64,000 bases of DNA, from contig NZ_KB849730.1 in the NCBI RefSeq assembly GCF_000368865.1, positions 236,846 through 300,845 on the forward strand. Reading direction: 5' to 3'. The position numbers and the translations under genes were made by a program. Of the stretch, positions 48,112 through 57,439 are shown piece by piece. The first letter of the stretch is position 1. Each line of letters begins with the position of its first letter. Under the pieces are notes generated by a model. That model had not been told where the DNA came from, searched no databases, and saw only the letters and a list, made by a program, of their open reading frames with translations. This stretch comes from Acinetobacter bouvetii DSM 14964 = CIP 107468 (GTDB lineage Bacteria > Pseudomonadota > Gammaproteobacteria > Pseudomonadales > Moraxellaceae).

Positions 48112-49503
48112 ATGAATGCCACGCCCTCGCATCAGGCCTTGCAGCCTGAATTCAGACTTTTGGTTCTGCTGGTATCGATTGGCTTTTTTATGCAGGGGCT
48201 GGATACCACCATTGTCAATACCGCCATTCCCTCCATGGCGGCGCATCTAAATGAAGACCCGCTCAATATGCATAGTGTGGTGGTGGCCTATGTGCTGTCT
48301 GTAGCGGCCTGCATCCCGTTAAGCGGCTGGCTGGCTGACCGCTTCGGGGTGCGCAATACGTACTTCAGCGCGATTATTATTTTTACTTTGGCGTCCTTGG
48401 GCTGCGGCCAGTCTGACAGTTTAAATGAACTGCTGGCTTACCGCGTGCTGCAAGGCATTGGCGGCGCATTGCTGCTGCCGGTTGGCCGTTTAGCCATGCT
48501 GAAAGTCATTCCGCGCGCGCAGTTTCTGTCCGCTATGAGCCTGATGAGCCTGGCAGGCTTGATCGGCCCGCTGATTGGCCCAACACTGGGCGGCTGGCTG
48601 GCCGAAGCGGCCACATGGCACTGGATTTTCCTGATCAACATTCCCATGGGGATTTTAGGCTGCCTGATCACCTTTAAGGCCATGCCGAATGTCACGGAAC
48701 CAAGTGTGCAGCGCTTTGATTTATGGGGCTTCCTGCTGCTGGTCATTGCCATGGCTGGCCTGTCACTCGGGATTGAAAACTTTGCCAGCACCTCGCTGTC
48801 TTTGTATTGGAGCCTTGGCCTGATTTGCGCAGGACTGGCCGCTGCGGTGCTGTATGCCCTGCACTCGCATACTCATCAAAATGCGCTGTTCCGCAGCAAG
48901 CTGTTTAATAACCGGGTTTACGCTATCGGCATCATCGGCAACTTCTTTGCCCGCCTCGGCGGAAATGCGATGCCCTTTCTGATTCCGCTGATGCTGCAGG
49001 TGGCATTCGGCTTTGAACCGTTTGTCACAGGCCTGATGATGATTCCAACCGTGCTGGGCTCACTGGCGTCCAAACCGATTATCCGCCCGATTATTCAGCG
49101 CTTTGGCTACCGCAATGTGCTTTTGCTCAATACCCTGCTGGTTGGCGCCTGTATTGCCAGCTTTGCCCTAAGCGGCGCCGATACGCCGCTCTGGCTGCGC
49201 GCCCTGCATTTTTTCATTTTCGGCGTGCTGAATTCAGTGCAATTCGTGTCCATGAATACCCTGACGCTGAAAGACCTCCCGCAGCAGGATGCCAGCAGCG
49301 GCAACAGCTTTCTGTCCATGATCATGATGGTATCCATGAGTATCGGCGTGGCTTTGGCAGGCACGCTAGTCAATGTGTTCAGCGCTTTTTTTGAGGCTGC
49401 GCAGATAACTTCCGCCTTTCATGCAACCCTGATTTGCCTGGGCTGCATCAATTTAATTACCGCCATGATATTCTGGCGCATTCCAAAAGATACGGCGGTT
49501 TAA
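48112..49503 (+). CDS. MFS multidrug efflux transporter, DHA2 family (14-helix)
   Basis: A 463-residue MFS protein. The DHA2 signature LDTTIVNTAIPSMA (about residues 24-37) and motif A in LADRFGVRNTYF are clear; around 13-14 hydrophobic segments follow. It resembles the MdtD/EmrB branch. It stands alone: no membrane fusion protein (EmrA) or outer-membrane partner is adjacent, so it more likely acts as a single-component exporter. The ATG lacks an obvious ribosome binding site. Confidence 0.8.
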   Translation: MNATPSHQALQPEFRLLVLLVSIGFFMQGLDTTIVNTAIPSMAAHLNEDPLNMHSVVVAYVLSVAACIPLSGWLADRFGVRNTYFSAIIIFTLASLGCGQSDSLNELLAYRVLQGIGGALLLPVGRLAMLKVIPRAQFLSAMSLMSLAGLIGPLIGPTLGGWLAEAATWHWIFLINIPMGILGCLITFKAMPNVTEPSVQRFDLWGFLLLVIAMAGLSLGIENFASTSLSLYWSLGLICAGLAAAVLYALHSHTHQNALFRSKLFNNRVYAIGIIGNFFARLGGNAMPFLIPLMLQVAFGFEPFVTGLMMIPTVLGSLASKPIIRPIIQRFGYRNVLLLNTLLVGACIASFALSGADTPLWLRALHFFIFGVLNSVQFVSMNTLTLKDLPQQDASSGNSFLSMIMMVSMSIGVALAGTLVNVFSAFFEAAQITSAFHATLICLGCINLITAMIFWRIPKDTAV

Positions 49504-49571
49504 AGCATGCTCCGCAGAAAGCGCATAGTGTCCAAACCCGCATCGCGGTATGATGTCCATCTAATATCGGC

Positions 49572-50375
49572 ATGAATCCGCTGCACATGAAAAAACGCAA
49601 ATCCGCCGCATCCGCACTGCAAACCTACCGCCGGCCGGCGCTGGGACTGTTGGGCTTTGCAGTCACGGCATTGCTGGCCTATGCGCTGATCATGCCGCAC
49701 CGCTTTGCCTCTGCAGAAGCATATCCCGTGAAAGGTTTTGATATTTCGCACCATCAAGGCGATGTGCAGTGGACAAAAATTTCGCCGCGCGCTTATCAAT
49801 TTGTCTATTTAAAAGCCACGGAAGGCGGCGACTTTAAAGACACCAAATTTCAGGAGAATTGGCTGCAGGCCCGTGAACAGGGCTTTCATGTCGGCGCCTA
49901 TCATTTTTACCGCCTGTGCCGGGACGGCAGCATTCAGGCGCAAAACTTCATTGAAACCGTGCCGAAAAAAGAGGATGCGCTGCCGCCGGTCATTGATTTG
50001 GAATATGACAGCCAATGCATCAACACTTACAGCAAAGAACAGCTGCTGAAAGAAATCCAGCTCATGCACGACCGGCTCATGCGCCACTATGGCAAACAGC
50101 CGATTTTCTATATTTCCAAAACGTTCTATAACATAGTACTGGCCGGCGAATTTAAAGAAACACCGCTGTGGGTGCGGGAGTACCAAGGCAAACCTGAGTT
50201 AAAAAACAATCCGGACTGGCTGTTCTGGCAGCACACCAATCTGGGGCAAATTCAAGGGATTCCCAAAACGGTCGATTTAAATGTCTTTAATGGCACACAA
50301 AAGCAATGGAATGCTTTTTTACTGAAAAACGGCTTAAAAATTAATGAGGCCGTTGCAAAACAAGCGGAAAAATAA
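49572..50375 (+). CDS. Membrane-anchored GH25 muramidase
   Basis: A 267-residue protein. Basic N-terminus, one hydrophobic helix (about residues 22-42), then a glycoside hydrolase family 25 domain: GFDISHHQGDVQW (catalytic-site aspartate D57), FVYLKATEGGDFKD, GAYHFYRL and the acidic pair D142/E144 in VIDLEYD. GH25 enzymes cut the MurNAc-GlcNAc bond of peptidoglycan. The N-terminal helix without a clear cleavage site suggests an anchor in the inner membrane facing the periplasm. An alternative start lies at ATG 49587. Homologues are frequent in phages and actinobacteria, so acquisition by transfer is possible. Confidence 0.8.
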   Translation: MNPLHMKKRKSAASALQTYRRPALGLLGFAVTALLAYALIMPHRFASAEAYPVKGFDISHHQGDVQWTKISPRAYQFVYLKATEGGDFKDTKFQENWLQAREQGFHVGAYHFYRLCRDGSIQAQNFIETVPKKEDALPPVIDLEYDSQCINTYSKEQLLKEIQLMHDRLMRHYGKQPIFYISKTFYNIVLAGEFKETPLWVREYQGKPELKNNPDWLFWQHTNLGQIQGIPKTVDLNVFNGTQKQWNAFLLKNGLKINEAVAKQAEK

Positions 50376-50447
50376 CAAGATGCGGAATCGCCTGAGCGTT
50401 GATGCCGCCAGCTAAATAATAAAAATATGCAAAGGAACTTGCAACGC

Positions 50448-51446
50448 ATGTCTAAAACGCAAAAGCGGCTGACCGGATTAGCAGCGGTGATTATTCTGCT
50501 GAGCCTAAGCATCGCCTATCTGCTGCAGCCTTCGGGCCAGCTGCGCAATTTTCAGCAGTGGCAATCTCAGCCCCTCAGCGGCGCCGCGCATGATTCAAAA
50601 TTAACCGTCAAATTTTTTGGCGTCTCAACCCTACTGTTTGATGATGGACAGGAACAAATCCTGATTGACGGATTTTTCAGCCGGCCGTCATTAAGCCAGG
50701 TTTTACTGCAGCCGATTCAAAGCAATTCAGAGCTGATTGAACAGATGATTCGGGAGCAGCATCTGCAGCGCGCCAAAGCCTTGCTGGTCACCCATTCCCA
50801 TTATGATCATGCGCTGGATGTTGCTGCGCTGGGCCAGCGCTTGCCAAAGCTTCAAATTATCGGTTCCGGCAGCACTTTAAATATCGCACGCGGCGGGCAT
50901 GTGCCTGAACAGCAGCTGGTTCCAGTCCAGCCTTGGAAAGCTCTGCAGATTGGCCATTTCAGCATTACTGCCATTCCTTCTCTGCATACTCCGCCCACAG
51001 CGGTAAATAACGACTTAGGCCAAGAAATTGCGCGCCCGTTGCCGCTGCCTGCGCGCTTTTCTGAGTTTAAAGAAGGCCACAGTTTTGATTACCTGATCGA
51101 GCATCATGGCTGCCGCATACTGGTTAAAGCCAGTACCGGCGCCATCGCCAACCAGTTCAAAAACATCCGCGCCGATGTTTTATTTTTAGGCATTGCGCAG
51201 CTGTCCAGACAAACGCCCGGCTATCAGCAGCGCTATGTGATGCAAACATTGGGCACATTAAAACCGGAAATTGTGGTGCCGATTCATTGGGATGATTTTT
51301 TCCAGCCCCTGCATCAGCCGCTGCAGTTTTTGCCCCGCGCAGCAGACAATACTGCGCGCAGCATGCAGATTCTGATTGATGCGGCCGCAAAGCAGAAAAC
51401 ACAGGTCGTTTTACTGAGTCAACCTGTGTCGTACAGTCTGCCTTAA
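50448..51446 (+). CDS. Metallo-beta-lactamase-fold hydrolase
   Basis: A 332-residue protein. After a short N-terminal hydrophobic helix ([15 protein letters not shown], about residues 12-26), probably a signal anchor, comes an MBL domain with the zinc motif HSHYDH ([10 protein letters not shown]) and an earlier [13 protein letters not shown] late [10 protein letters not shown] supplies a further histidine. Such proteins hydrolyse phosphodiester or thioester substrates; substrate unknown. The ATG at 50427 starts a 7-residue extension; 50448 is preferred because of the AAAGGA upstream. Confidence 0.78.
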   Translation: MSKTQKRLTGLAAVIILLSLSIAYLLQPSGQLRNFQQWQSQPLSGAAHDSKLTVKFFGVSTLLFDDGQEQILIDGFFSRPSLSQVLLQPIQSNSELIEQMIREQHLQRAKALLVTHSHYDHALDVAALGQRLPKLQIIGSGSTLNIARGGHVPEQQLVPVQPWKALQIGHFSITAIPSLHTPPTAVNNDLGQEIARPLPLPARFSEFKEGHSFDYLIEHHGCRILVKASTGAIANQFKNIRADVLFLGIAQLSRQTPGYQQRYVMQTLGTLKPEIVVPIHWDDFFQPLHQPLQFLPRAADNTARSMQILIDAAAKQKTQVVLLSQPVSYSLP

Positions 51447-51513
51447 GCGCTACCTGCTGCCGGCCAGCTATGCGATACTCAGTCATCGGTCTATTTCCAG
51501 CGATGCGGCTTGC

Positions 51514-52569
51514 GTGAGAAAAATCATTCATATCGATATGGATGCCTTTTTTGCATCTGTAGAACTTCTTGAACGCCCTGAGCTGCGCCATTTACCCGTG
51601 GTGGTGTCTTCACACCATCCGCGGGCGGTCATTTGCGCAGCCTCCTATCCCGCGCGCGAGTTTGGCTTGCGTTCCGCCATGCCGATGAGCCAAGCCCGCA
51701 AACTGTGTCCGCAGGTCATTGTTATCGAACCTGATTTTGAAAAATACCGCACGGTTTCGGCGCAGATTCACCAAATTTTCCAGCGCTATACCGCACTCAT
51801 TGAGCCGCTGTCGCTGGATGAAGCCTATTTGGATGTGACGGATAATCTGCAAAATATTTCCAGCGCCACCGAAGTGGCCATGCGCATCCGCGCAGAGATT
51901 TTTCAGGCCACCGGCTTAACGGCATCAGCAGGCGTCGCGCCCAATAAATTTCTTGCTAAAGTCGCTTCCGACTGGAACAAGCCCAATGGCATATGCATTA
52001 TTAAGCCCTCAAAAGTTAAGGCTTTTATTCATGATCTGCCATTAAAAAAAATTCCAGGGGTCGGCAAAGTCACGCAGGAAAAACTCAAAAGCATGCAGCT
52101 GGAAACCTTGGGCGATTTACAGGAAATTGAAGAAGCGCTGCTGGTGCAGCATTTCGGCAAATACGGCAAACAGCTGTTTTTATATGCGCAAGGCATTGAT
52201 GAACGCCTTGTGCAGGCCGAACGTGAACGGCAGCAGATCTCCAAAGAAACCACCTTTGATGATGACCTGACTTTAGCGCAGTGCCTGCCTTACTGGCCCC
52301 TATTGATTGATCAAGTCTGGCGCAGCCTAGAGCGCAAGCAGCTGAATGCGCGCGGCGTATCCGCCAAGCTGAAACTGAAAAACTTCCAAGTGCTGCAGCA
52401 CAGCAAGAGTTTTAAAACACCGCTCAGTTCACAGGCAGATTTAGAACGCGTGCTGATTCAGCTGCTGGAAGAAATGCATCTGCCTGAAAATTTTCAATTT
52501 CGGCTGATTGGCATTGGCGTTTATCAGCTGGCAGCCCTGCAGGAAGAAGCACAGCTGTCACTGCTTTAA
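51514..52569 (+). CDS. dinB: DNA polymerase IV
   Basis: A 351-residue Y-family translesion polymerase. Catalytic residues D8 ([13 protein letters not shown]) and D102/E103 ([12 protein letters not shown]) are present, followed by the thumb helix-hairpin-helix region ([16 protein letters not shown]) and the little-finger domain. Starts at GTG 51514. No clear LexA-type site was recognised upstream; Acinetobacter lacks canonical LexA, so damage control would be different. A CTGTGCAA/TTGCACAG hairpin follows the stop. Confidence 0.93.
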   Translation: MRKIIHIDMDAFFASVELLERPELRHLPVVVSSHHPRAVICAASYPAREFGLRSAMPMSQARKLCPQVIVIEPDFEKYRTVSAQIHQIFQRYTALIEPLSLDEAYLDVTDNLQNISSATEVAMRIRAEIFQATGLTASAGVAPNKFLAKVASDWNKPNGICIIKPSKVKAFIHDLPLKKIPGVGKVTQEKLKSMQLETLGDLQEIEEALLVQHFGKYGKQLFLYAQGIDERLVQAERERQQISKETTFDDDLTLAQCLPYWPLLIDQVWRSLERKQLNARGVSAKLKLKNFQVLQHSKSFKTPLSSQADLERVLIQLLEEMHLPENFQFRLIGIGVYQLAALQEEAQLSLL

Positions 52570-52939
52570 AACGCCATTGCTGTGCAAGTTTTGCACAGAA
52601 GAATAAAAATAAAGCAAATTGCGCTTCACTTTCAGCAAATTTGGGGTAATCTAATGGCGCGATGCATTTATCCATGTATGCGCCGAGATGCTGAAAATCA
52701 CCTTTACTTTCAGCATAATGTCCTGTAATTGGCGTGACGATCCAATCCGAATATTGCAGGGCGCTCATACATCCCCATCGCACTATCTCCGCTCAAAACC
52801 TGTTCTGTTCCTTTCCAAATAAATTCATACATCCAGTACAAAGTTCACCTAAACTTCATTTAAATCATTCGCCTAAAGATTGCAATTTCAGTACACTCAA
52901 ACTCAGCCGGATGTTTTTTCAAAAGAAGTTTGAACCGCA
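52570..52939. other. 370-base intergenic region before creB
   Basis: No supported gene. Contains the dinB downstream hairpin (CTGTGCAA/TTGCACAG, 52580-52598) and the creB promoter region with a cre-tag-like repeat at 52844-52859. Short frames on both strands here have poor coding character. Confidence 0.5.
52844..52859 (+). promoter_or_regulatory. Cre tag upstream of creB (one mismatch)
   Basis: TTCAC at 52844-52848, a 6-base spacer, and TTCAT at 52855-52859. The known CreB recognition repeat is TTCAC-N6-TTCAC; this has one mismatch in the second half. The spacing and orientation match, about 80 bases upstream of the creB start. It suggests autoregulation. Confidence 0.6.
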
Positions 52940-53656
52940 ATGAAGAATAAAAAGCAGATTTTATGCGTAGAAGATGATGCCGCCATTCTGATGCCTTTGC
53001 GTTACGCGCTTGAACGTGAAGGCTGGCAAGTGACTTGGGCCAATACCGGACGGCAGGCCATTGATTCTATTCAACAGCAAAGCTTTGATTTTATTATTCT
53101 CGATGTCGGCCTGCCTGATTTGAACGGCTTTGAAGTCTGTAAAAAAATCCGCCTTTTGCATCATACTCCGCTGCTTTTTTTAACCGCACGGGATGATGAA
53201 ATCGACCGAATCGTCGGCTTGGAAATAGGCGCAGATGATTACTGCACCAAACCCTTTAGTTCGCGTGAAATTGTGTCAAGAATCAAAGCCATTTGGCGCA
53301 GAATGGACATCCAAAGCCAATTGCAAAGCAGCGCTCAACTGATTGTTCAGCCTGAAAAATCAGATTCTAAAACTTGGCAATGCCATGATGCATCCCTGCA
53401 AATTCAATATTTGAATACTGCGCTTCAACTGACGCGCTATGAATACCGGCTGCTCAAATTACTGATTGACCGTCCTGAGCAAGTGTTTAGCCGGCAGCAG
53501 CTGATGGACCATGTCTGGGAACATCCTGAACACAGCCTAGAACGGACCGTCGACACCCATATCAAAAGTATCCGCAATAAACTCAAGCAGATATCGCCGG
53601 ATCAAGACCCGATTGAAACCCATCGCGGTTTTGGCTACAGCTTGAAAAGAAGCTGA
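52940..53656 (+). CDS. creB: OmpR-family response regulator CreB
   Basis: A 238-residue regulator. Receiver domain with acidic ED-D at 11-13, phosphoacceptor D55 (IILDVGLPD) and the lysine in YCTKPF, then a winged-helix DNA-binding domain (LTRYEYRLLKLLIDRPEQVFSRQQL to the end). It is named CreB because the cognate kinase and creD follow, and because CreB-type recognition repeats precede this operon and creD. A gene for an unknown membrane protein separates it from creC. Confidence 0.85.
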   Translation: MKNKKQILCVEDDAAILMPLRYALEREGWQVTWANTGRQAIDSIQQQSFDFIILDVGLPDLNGFEVCKKIRLLHHTPLLFLTARDDEIDRIVGLEIGADDYCTKPFSSREIVSRIKAIWRRMDIQSQLQSSAQLIVQPEKSDSKTWQCHDASLQIQYLNTALQLTRYEYRLLKLLIDRPEQVFSRQQLMDHVWEHPEHSLERTVDTHIKSIRNKLKQISPDQDPIETHRGFGYSLKRS

Positions 53657-53673
53657 TTTTAAATGGATAAAAA

Positions 53674-53973
53674 ATGAATATCGACTTGATCAAGATTGGG
53701 CTGATTATTTTAATTCCAGCTCTATTCATCATGATTATTTGTTTGTTATTCATTATCCCTGACGCATATAGCGAAGAATGGCATTTTGAAGATGAAGAAA
53801 CTCTACCTCCAACACCTAAAGAAAAATTGATTGAATACTGCTTTAAATGGAGTCTCTATGCTTGCTGCTTCAGTGCCTATATATTTGCTTTCGCTTTTTA
53901 TTTTAAGACGTTCTATTTACTTTCAATATTTTTAGCCTTAGCCCCGATATGGGTGTTTTGGGATAGAAAATAA
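53674..53973 (+). CDS. Unknown 99-residue membrane protein inside the cre operon
   Basis: Lies 17 bases after creB and 76 before creC on the same strand. It has an N-terminal hydrophobic helix (about 5-29), an acidic loop (EEWHFEDEETLPPTPKEK, about 34-51) and two hydrophobic segments (about 58-75 and 80-95) ending in a basic tail. It is richer in A+T than its neighbours. I recognise no family. Location between the regulator and its kinase suggests it is co-expressed with them, perhaps as a sensor partner, but that is inference. Other cre operons I know lack such a gene. Confidence 0.65.
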   Translation: MNIDLIKIGLIILIPALFIMIICLLFIIPDAYSEEWHFEDEETLPPTPKEKLIEYCFKWSLYACCFSAYIFAFAFYFKTFYLLSIFLALAPIWVFWDRK

Positions 53974-54049
53974 CGCGATGCATTTAACCATGATCTATAG
54001 TTTAAACCGTTCTATATTTGAATTGTTTCAAGGCTAGGAATAATACTCG

Positions 54050-55540
54050 ATGTCCATTTTTATCCGCATTTGGTTCTTCTTCGGGCTGATTATCCTGCTG
54101 GGTTTGTGGTTTATGTCCTATACCTTCAACCAGCAAGTGAAACCGAATGTGAGGCAGGTCGTTGAAGACACGCTTGCGGAAAATGCCAATATCATTGCGA
54201 TGCTCGTCGCTGAAGACGTTTATGAAAATAAAGTCACTACACCGCAATTTGATGAAAAAATTCAAAAAGCGCTCAACCGAAAACTGAATGCAAAAATTTG
54301 GCAATTTAATAAAAAAGAAATCAATCAGCAGATTTATATTACCAATGGCCAAGGCATGGTGATCTATGATTCACAAGGGATGGCAACGGGGCAAGACTAT
54401 TCACAATGGAATGATGTATATCTGACATTGAGAGGAAAATACGGCGTTCGCTCCACCCGCAATTACGATGCAAAGGGCAATGATCTTGGCAGCAACAACA
54501 GCACCATGTTTATTGCAGCCCCGATTTATTATCCAATTAACCAAAAGCCAAAACTCATTGGTGTCGTCAGTATCGGCAAACCGAATATTTCGGTGCAGCC
54601 GTATATCCAACGCGCTGAAAATCAGCTGATCCGCCAAGCCGCTTGGATTGCCTTACTCAGCCTATTCCTAGCCAGTCTGGTGGCCTATTGGCTCAAACAC
54701 AGCATTGACCGGGTGCGAAAATATGCCCAAGCGCTGGCGCCCGTCAATCAAACACCGCATTTCCGTTCAGCCAAAGAACTCAATCTTGTGGCGCAAGCGG
54801 TTGAAAATATGCGTGAAAAACTGGAAGACCGCGCTTATGTCGAACACTATGTCAACACGCTGACCCATGAGTTAAAAAGCCCGCTCACCGCAATTCAAGC
54901 CAGTGCGGAACTGCTTAAAGAAGACTTGCCGCTGAAGGACCAGCAGCAATTTGCTGCACATATTCATGAGCAGAGTCATCGCCTGCGCAGCTTGATCGAT
55001 CGGATGCTTTTACTGACCCGTTTAGAAAAATCCAAACATCAAATTGAAATTCAAAGTTTTAATTTATCTGAATTGATTCAGCAGATTTTAGACCAGCACG
55101 CCAGCCAGATTCAGGCCAAAAAAATCCAATGCTTATTGGATCTTGAACCGAATTGCATGATTCGCGCAGACCGCTTTTGGATGCAGCAAACCATTGCCAA
55201 TCTTTTAGATAATGCTTTAGATTTTTCAGCCGATACGGCGAAAATTTTGATTCAGCTGCATCGTTCACATCATCTGCAAAACAAGCAGCACATTGAGTTG
55301 AATCTTTTTAATGAGGGGGAATGGATTCCTGACTATGCCCTTTCCCAAGTCTTTGATACCTACTTTTCTTTGCCCCGCCCGGTGAGCCAGCAGCGCAGTT
55401 CAGGCATTGGTCTAAGCATTGTCAAACAAGTGATTGAGCAGCATCATGGACTCATCCAAATTCAAAATATCCGCGAGAATGCAATTTCAATTCTTCAACC
55501 GCATCGACAAGGTGTGTTGGTGAAAATCCAATTGCCGTAA
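54050..55540 (+). CDS. creC: Sensor histidine kinase CreC
   Basis: A 496-residue membrane kinase. TM1 (about residues 5-25), a periplasmic sensor domain (about 26-195, containing IYDSQGMATGQDY), TM2 (about 197-214), HAMP-like linker, phosphoacceptor H273 (THELKSPLTAI), N box IANLLDNALDFS and G box SSGIGLSIVKQV. The layout and N-terminus (SIFIRIWFFFGLIILLGLWF) match CreC. It phosphorylates CreB in response to envelope stress or fermentative growth in the species studied. Confidence 0.87.
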   Translation: MSIFIRIWFFFGLIILLGLWFMSYTFNQQVKPNVRQVVEDTLAENANIIAMLVAEDVYENKVTTPQFDEKIQKALNRKLNAKIWQFNKKEINQQIYITNGQGMVIYDSQGMATGQDYSQWNDVYLTLRGKYGVRSTRNYDAKGNDLGSNNSTMFIAAPIYYPINQKPKLIGVVSIGKPNISVQPYIQRAENQLIRQAAWIALLSLFLASLVAYWLKHSIDRVRKYAQALAPVNQTPHFRSAKELNLVAQAVENMREKLEDRAYVEHYVNTLTHELKSPLTAIQASAELLKEDLPLKDQQQFAAHIHEQSHRLRSLIDRMLLLTRLEKSKHQIEIQSFNLSELIQQILDQHASQIQAKKIQCLLDLEPNCMIRADRFWMQQTIANLLDNALDFSADTAKILIQLHRSHHLQNKQHIELNLFNEGEWIPDYALSQVFDTYFSLPRPVSQQRSSGIGLSIVKQVIEQHHGLIQIQNIRENAISILQPHRQGVLVKIQLP

Positions 55541-55547
55541 TTGCTGC

Positions 55548-55563
55548 TTCACCCAAACTTCAC
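55548..55563 (+). promoter_or_regulatory. Cre tag upstream of creD (exact)
   Basis: TTCAC (55548-55552), a 6-base spacer, TTCAC (55559-55563): an exact match to the CreB recognition repeat TTCAC-N6-TTCAC. It lies 82 bases before the creD start in the 105-base creC-creD gap, so creD likely has its own CreB-dependent promoter besides read-through. Confidence 0.8.
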
Positions 55564-55645
55564 ATAAAACACAAGCCCAGCTCAAACAAAGCACATTTCA
55601 ATTTCGCACACTGACCACTGACAAAAACAACCGCTCAGGAAATCA

Positions 55646-57055
55646 GTGATGCGATCCAGCTTCCTCACACTTAAAATCATCGCCATCGTGATTTTAGTGG
55701 CTATATTTTGGATAGGTTTATTCTTTATCAGCAGCCTTGTTTCTGAACGGCAAGGCTACCAAAAGGCATTTCTTCAAGAAATTACCCAAAACAATATCAG
55801 CCCGCAAACCATTATCTCACCCTATATACGCGTGCCTTACCAAGAACAAACCACCTGCTTAGATGAACAAAAAGTTGCCTACTCATGTACCCAAGAAAAC
55901 TGGATGTACCTCAGTGCGGACAGTACCCAATGGCAGGCCAACTTTGACGTCAATAAAGATATTGCACGCACCATTTACAAAGCCATCAGCTACCAAGCCA
56001 ATTTAACCGCCAAAGGCATCTTTCAAAAACCCGCATTGGAAAATAAAAATTACCAATGGGACAAAGCTGAAATCCTTTTCCCTGTACATGATCCGCGCGG
56101 GCTGGACGCGCCAGCGGCACTCCGTATGCTGAATAAAAACTACGTCTTTGAAATGAACTCTCAAGGGAGTGAGAACGCAGGCTTTGATTTTATGCGCATT
56201 TCTGCTCAAAAATATCCTGAACTGATTCCAGCGATACAAAATGGCTTTAATTTTAATCTGACTGCCAGTATCAGAGGGTTAGGAAAATTCACCCTGATTC
56301 CAACCAGCCGCAGCGTGAGCTATCATGCCAAAGGTAATTGGGCAGACACCAAATATTCAGGGCAAAATCTGCCTGTAAATAATGACAGTAGCCCGAAACA
56401 ATTCACGGCTGAATGGAAAAATATTGCACTGGGTCATCAAAACATCAGCAAATTGATTCAATGTGAAAATAACGAATGTATTCGCCAATTCAGCAATGGC
56501 TACATTGCAAAAAATACAGCATATGAAACTGAAAATAATCAGAAAATTGGTTTAAGCACTGAATTCTTAGATTCGGTGAATGTCTATACCCAAACAGACC
56601 GCGCAATTAAATACGGGATCGTCATTATCATCATAACCTTTGGCTGCTTCTTCCTGTTTGAAGTGCTGAAAAGCCTGCGTATTCACCCAATTCAATACTC
56701 TTTGGTGGCCATGGCGCAGGGCATTTTCTTTGTCCTGCTGCTTTCAATCAGTGAATACTATGCCTTTGCATGGGCATATGCGGTGGCTTGCATCGCCTGC
56801 GTGGGCCTGATGACATGGTACTTATTCTTCGTCATGAAAGGTGTTAAGCCTGCGATTTTATTTGGGATTATTCTCAGCACACTCTACGCCATCATGTATA
56901 TGCTATTGCAGTCTTCAGGCAAAACTTTCCTGATCGGCTCTGTGATCTCCTTCATTGTGCTTGCTGTGGTGATGTTTATTACCCGGCATATCGACTGGTA
57001 TCAAATCAGCAACAGGCCGGAGCGCGAACTGAAATCCTACACCCCGCCTCAATAA
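55646..57055 (+). CDS. creD: Cell envelope integrity inner-membrane protein CreD
   Basis: A 469-residue inner-membrane protein. One N-terminal helix (about residues 8-30), a large periplasmic domain (about 35-320), then five or six helices to the end. The segment FLFEVLKSLRIHPIQY and the final TRHIDWY are CreD landmarks. CreD is the main CreBC target and is linked to beta-lactam response and colicin E2 tolerance in other bacteria. The mechanism is not known. It is followed by a strong terminator, marking the end of the operon. Confidence 0.88.
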   Translation: MMRSSFLTLKIIAIVILVAIFWIGLFFISSLVSERQGYQKAFLQEITQNNISPQTIISPYIRVPYQEQTTCLDEQKVAYSCTQENWMYLSADSTQWQANFDVNKDIARTIYKAISYQANLTAKGIFQKPALENKNYQWDKAEILFPVHDPRGLDAPAALRMLNKNYVFEMNSQGSENAGFDFMRISAQKYPELIPAIQNGFNFNLTASIRGLGKFTLIPTSRSVSYHAKGNWADTKYSGQNLPVNNDSSPKQFTAEWKNIALGHQNISKLIQCENNECIRQFSNGYIAKNTAYETENNQKIGLSTEFLDSVNVYTQTDRAIKYGIVIIIITFGCFFLFEVLKSLRIHPIQYSLVAMAQGIFFVLLLSISEYYAFAWAYAVACIACVGLMTWYLFFVMKGVKPAILFGIILSTLYAIMYMLLQSSGKTFLIGSVISFIVLAVVMFITRHIDWYQISNRPERELKSYTPPQ

Positions 57056-57069
57056 TTCACCTCAGCGCT

Positions 57070-57097
57070 GTGGATGGGGCAATACCATCCACTTTTT
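57070..57097 (+). terminator. Terminator of the cre operon
   Basis: GTGGATGG (57070-57077) and CCATCCAC (57085-57092), loop GGCAATA, followed by TTTTT. It begins 14 bases after the creD stop. Confidence 0.85.
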
Positions 57098-57143
57098 AAC
57101 GGTTTTTTAAGCCAAAATTTTTATTCAATCAATAGGTTCTAAA

Positions 57144-57359
57144 ATGAATATTGCCACCATTCAAAAACAGCCAAATATCGAAAGTATCCAGCAGCTTTGC
57201 CCGCTCCAATGCTCCATGGCCTTATGCTTAAACCAATTGCGGACTGCAAAAATACAATTTTTAAACCTCGGCAATTTAATTGTCTGCCCTGCGCAAAACT
57301 GCCTGATTATTTTTAAATACAAAACCTTGGTTCGCATTGCCGCACTCACCAACACATAA
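57144..57359 (+). CDS. Possible small protein, 71 residues
   Basis: A short frame with an AGG seven bases before its ATG. The product has five cysteines, including C-P-L-Q-C near residue 19, and no known family or signal. An overlapping minus-strand frame of similar length exists. It may be a real small protein or chance; placed in the gap between creD and ridA. Confidence 0.3.
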   Translation: MNIATIQKQPNIESIQQLCPLQCSMALCLNQLRTAKIQFLNLGNLIVCPAQNCLIIFKYKTLVRIAALTNT

Positions 57360-57439
57360 CACAAAGTCTGGAAAAGCAGATTTGCAGAATGGCAATGTTC
57401 ACGTAAACTTTAAAAGATAAACAAGATTTGAGAATGATC

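Noticed and set aside
52424..52783. 119-codon minus-strand frame at the dinB end
   Set aside because: It overlaps the dinB 3' end and the following gap, lacks a signal of translation and has no recognisable domain.
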